From positions 1 to 6,772 of the forward strand of contig CAYORT010000049.1 of assembly GCA_964406465.1 (NCBI GenBank): a DNA stretch of 6,772 bases, given 5' to 3'. The notes under the pieces are model-generated. The model worked only from the letters and a program-made list of their open reading frames with translations, did not search any database and was not told the DNA's origin. Of the stretch, positions 4,311 to 6,772 are shown one piece after another. Source of the DNA: JAHEZL01 sp964406465. GTDB taxonomy: Bacteria; Bacteroidota; Bacteroidia; Flavobacteriales_C; GCA-002722245. The position numbers and the translations under genes are program-made. Numbering within the stretch: position 1 is the stretch's first letter; each line of letters begins with the position of its first letter.

Positions 4311-6587
4311 ATGAACAGAAAATTCCTACTACTACTTGCCAACCTGTTGCTTTTCCAAGCGCTGATTTCGCAAACCATGAAAATAAATGGAACTGTGAAC
4401 GACGAGGAAAGTGGCGAGGCCATCATTTACGCATCGGTATTTGTGCAAGGCAAATCTTACGGCACCACTACCAACGAATACGGGTACTTCTCGCTAACTG
4501 TGCCAAATGATACTTTTCAGCTAAGCATAAGCTATGTTGGATATGCCGAAAAAACAATCACCGTTACACCATCTGCAGCGGGCCAACCGCTTCATGTAAA
4601 AATTAAAAAGCAACCTACTACCCTCAACGAAATCACCATAAAAAAGAAAAAATCCTCGTTAGAGGAGATTCACAAATCGAATCAAATGGGAACAATAAAA
4701 TTGCCCATGAAAGATTTAAAAAATATACCCCTCATCGCCGGAGAAACCGACATTATAAAAATCGCACAGCTTCTACCTGGAGTGCAAGGAGGTGGTGAAG
4801 GCCAAGCTCGCATGTTTGTGCGCGGTGGCGATGCCGATCAAAACTTAATCATTCTAGATGAAGCCGTAGTATATAACATTAGTCATCTCTTTGGATTCTT
4901 TTCGGTATTCAATGCCGATGCCATAAAAGATATCACATTGCTTAAGGGACCATTTCCAGGGAACTATGGCGGACGATTATCATCAGTGCTCGATATAAGA
5001 ATGAACGAAGGAAACATGAATAAAATTAATGCCAGTGGAGGTATTGGTTTATTGTCATCGAGACTTACTATTCAAGCACCCATTTGGAAAAATAAAGCAT
5101 CTTTCATGCTTGCCGGCAGAAGAACCTACATCGATAAAGTTTTTAAACTGGCTGGTATTCCACTTCCTTACTATTTCTACGATCTAAACGCAAAACTAAA
5201 CGTGGCTTTAGGACCTAAAGACCACCTCTACTACAGCTCGTATTTTGGTAACGATATATTAAAAGTAGCAGAAGGAAGCGATTCGGAAATTGTAACATTT
5301 GGCTTCACTTTAGGCAACTATACCAATACCTTAAGATGGAACCATATTTTCAAGGACAACTTATTTTGCAACACCTCATTGATTAACACCAATTTCGCTT
5401 ACAACATCAATGGTGGCTTTCAAGGAAATTCAATTTACATATCTTCTAAAGTAAATGATTATGGCGTGAAGAGTGATTTCAACTTAAACTATTCTTACCG
5501 CACTAAAATTAAGTTTGGCGGACAAGTCATTCAACACATTTTTAGACCAAACATCATCAGTACCAAAGGAGATATTAGTGAGTTGGTTAAAAGCAAAAAA
5601 GCAGCCACATTATCTGCTACCGAATATGCAGCCTACGCGCACATGGATTACAAATTGAATGAAAAAATTGAAATCGCACCGGCACTTAGAATATCAGGCG
5701 CATATGTAACCAACAAAAACTACATGCTGCTTGAACCAAGATTGGGCGTGAAGTATGAGCTTACCAAAAACGACATTTTTAAAGCAGGATATTCACGTAT
5801 GGGACAATACATGCACTTAGTATCGAGCTCTACAGTAGCATTACCAACCGACTTATGGTATCCTGTTACAGAAAATATGAAACCGCAAGTATCAGATCAG
5901 GTAGCGGTGGGTTACTCTAGAATGTTTAGCAAAATTGCCACCAGCTTAACCGTTGAATCCTACTACAAATGGATGCAAAATTTGGTGGAATATAGAGAAG
6001 GCGCCAACCTGGTGTTGAACGACAAATTTGAAAACGAAATGCTGCAAGGTAAAGGAAATGCTTACGGAGCAGAAATATTATTGAAACGAGATGAAGGAAG
6101 ATTAACCGGTTGGATTGGCTACACCTTATCATGGACCAACAGAATATTTGATGAGCTCAACGAAGGTAAAATGTTTCCTGCGAAATACGACAGAAGACAC
6201 AACTTTAGCATTGTTGCCAACTACAAACTAACCAACAGATTAATACTATCTGCTGTTTGGGTGTACAACTCGGGAGCAAGATTTACACCGCAGGTAGGTG
6301 CATACACCATGATGAACAGCAGCATGACAGGAATCGATTTAATGCCAGTTTACACCAGCAGAAATGCAGTTTCTATGTCGCCTACACACCGTTTAGATGT
6401 TAACCTCACCATCAAATGTAAACCACACAAAAGATGGAAAGGTGAATGGCAAATTGGTGGTTATAATGTGTACAATAGCAACACCCCTTATAGAATTTAT
6501 TTAAAAATGGATGAGAGCGGAAAAAAATACATGCAAAAAGGATTATTTGGTTTCATTCCATCGGTAGCTTACAACTTTGAATTTTAA
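4311..6587 (+). CDS. TonB-dependent outer-membrane receptor with carboxypeptidase-regulatory-like domain
   Basis: This 758-residue protein is an outer-membrane receptor that should import an unknown ligand using TonB/ExbB/ExbD energy. It starts with a signal peptide (about 1-20). A carboxypeptidase D regulatory-like beta-sandwich follows (about 24-100), starting at KINGTV and including YGYFSL and SYVGYAE. The plug (about 115-232) contains LLPGVQGGGEG (154-164), FVRGGDADQNLI (169-180), LDEA (182-185) and YGGRLSSVLDIR (219-230). The rest is a beta-barrel ending in the aromatic strand VAYNFEF. This plug signature is typical of receptors paired with DUF4249 lipoproteins rather than SusCD systems, and such a lipoprotein gene starts 11 nt downstream. 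The frame extends upstream to a TTG at 4272, but that start would add 13 residues before the signal peptide and overlap the promoter candidate, so the ATG at 4311 is chosen. No TonB box was identified with confidence. The ligand cannot be read from the sequence. Confidence 0.92.
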   Translation: MNRKFLLLLANLLLFQALISQTMKINGTVNDEESGEAIIYASVFVQGKSYGTTTNEYGYFSLTVPNDTFQLSISYVGYAEKTITVTPSAAGQPLHVKIKKQPTTLNEITIKKKKSSLEEIHKSNQMGTIKLPMKDLKNIPLIAGETDIIKIAQLLPGVQGGGEGQARMFVRGGDADQNLIILDEAVVYNISHLFGFFSVFNADAIKDITLLKGPFPGNYGGRLSSVLDIRMNEGNMNKINASGGIGLLSSRLTIQAPIWKNKASFMLAGRRTYIDKVFKLAGIPLPYYFYDLNAKLNVALGPKDHLYYSSYFGNDILKVAEGSDSEIVTFGFTLGNYTNTLRWNHIFKDNLFCNTSLINTNFAYNINGGFQGNSIYISSKVNDYGVKSDFNLNYSYRTKIKFGGQVIQHIFRPNIISTKGDISELVKSKKAATLSATEYAAYAHMDYKLNEKIEIAPALRISGAYVTNKNYMLLEPRLGVKYELTKNDIFKAGYSRMGQYMHLVSSSTVALPTDLWYPVTENMKPQVSDQVAVGYSRMFSKIATSLTVESYYKWMQNLVEYREGANLVLNDKFENEMLQGKGNAYGAEILLKRDEGRLTGWIGYTLSWTNRIFDELNEGKMFPAKYDRRHNFSIVANYKLTNRLILSAVWVYNSGARFTPQVGAYTMMNSSMTGIDLMPVYTSRNAVSMSPTHRLDVNLTIKCKPHKRWKGEWQIGGYNVYNSNTPYRIYLKMDESGKKYMQKGLFGFIPSVAYNFEF

Positions 6588-6598
6588 TATTGAATCAT

Positions 6599-6772
6599 AT
6601 GAAAAACACAGCATTAATCATCTTATTAGGAGTTTTATTCTTTTCTTGCTTACCCAAAGAAAAAGAAGTTAAAATCAATAAATTCTCTGAAAAATTGGTG
6701 GTAAACAGTCAGGTTATACCAAACAACATCATGCTGGTATCACTCACCAGAAGTTTCTCAATTTTAAGTGAT
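6599..6772 (+). CDS. DUF4249-type lipoprotein, 3' end outside the window
   Basis: Only the first 58 codons are present and the frame stays open to the window edge. The N-terminus is a lipoprotein signal: a basic MKN start, a hydrophobic core and FFSC with C17 as the predicted lipidated residue. The residues after it (LPKEKE) are rich in K and E, loosely like the surface-export signals of Bacteroidota lipoproteins. KLVVNSQVIP (32-41) and VSLTRSF (47-53) match the opening strands of DUF4249 proteins, which are usually encoded directly beside receptors of the type upstream. It starts 11 nt after the receptor stop, with no Shine-Dalgarno sequence, so the two are probably one transcript. By analogy with SusD it may be a surface ligand-binding partner, but this is inference from gene pairing. 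Confidence 0.75.
   Translation, partial: MKNTALIILLGVLFFSCLPKEKEVKINKFSEKLVVNSQVIPNNIMLVSLTRSFSILSD

Noticed and set aside
4253..4510. Plus-strand open frame overlapping the receptor's 5' end
   Set aside because: It is out of frame with the receptor, starts inside the promoter candidate and encodes no recognisable domain, whereas the receptor frame shows a signal peptide and regulatory-like domain.
5926..6132. Minus-strand open frame opposite the receptor barrel
   Set aside because: Shadow of the beta-barrel coding sequence with no independent support.

Overview
The window looks like chromosomal DNA of a Bacteroidota species. The evidence is AT-rich coding sequence and starts without Shine-Dalgarno sequences. 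Two promoter-like sites resemble the Bacteroidota -33 TTG / -7 TAnnTTTG signal. At the right end is a carboxypeptidase-regulatory-like TonB-dependent receptor followed by a DUF4249-type lipoprotein, a pairing typical of that phylum. I cannot place it below phylum level.

Layout. Positions 1-453 hold no gene I can support. They contain a long imperfect palindrome (about 51-201), a short imperfect direct repeat (253-306) and a stem-loop (426-443) just past the end of the first gene. An RlmD/RumA-type 23S rRNA uracil-C5 methyltransferase lies on the minus strand (454-1863). A spacer of about 130 bp (1864-1993) between divergent genes holds two mirrored clusters of a 7-nt repeat, and the start codon of the next gene falls inside one repeat unit. 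A tight plus-strand cluster follows: acylphosphatase (1994-2269), CutA (2266-2583), a secreted beta-propeller protein with a C-terminal SPOR domain (2580-4010) and a small three-helix YgjV-like membrane protein (4016-4234). The first two junctions are 4-bp ATGA overlaps and the third is a 5-nt gap, so the four genes are very probably co-transcribed.

After a short spacer carrying a good promoter candidate come the TonB-dependent receptor (4311-6587) and, 11 nt later, the start of the lipoprotein, which is cut by the window end. These two probably act together at the outer membrane on an unknown ligand.

Most of the window is recognisable housekeeping or envelope biology, and I see no defence system, mobile element, CRISPR array or RNA gene. 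The least explained items are the propeller-SPOR protein translationally coupled to acylphosphatase and CutA, the unknown substrate of the receptor/DUF4249 pair, and the structured non-coding DNA at the left end and in the divergent spacer.
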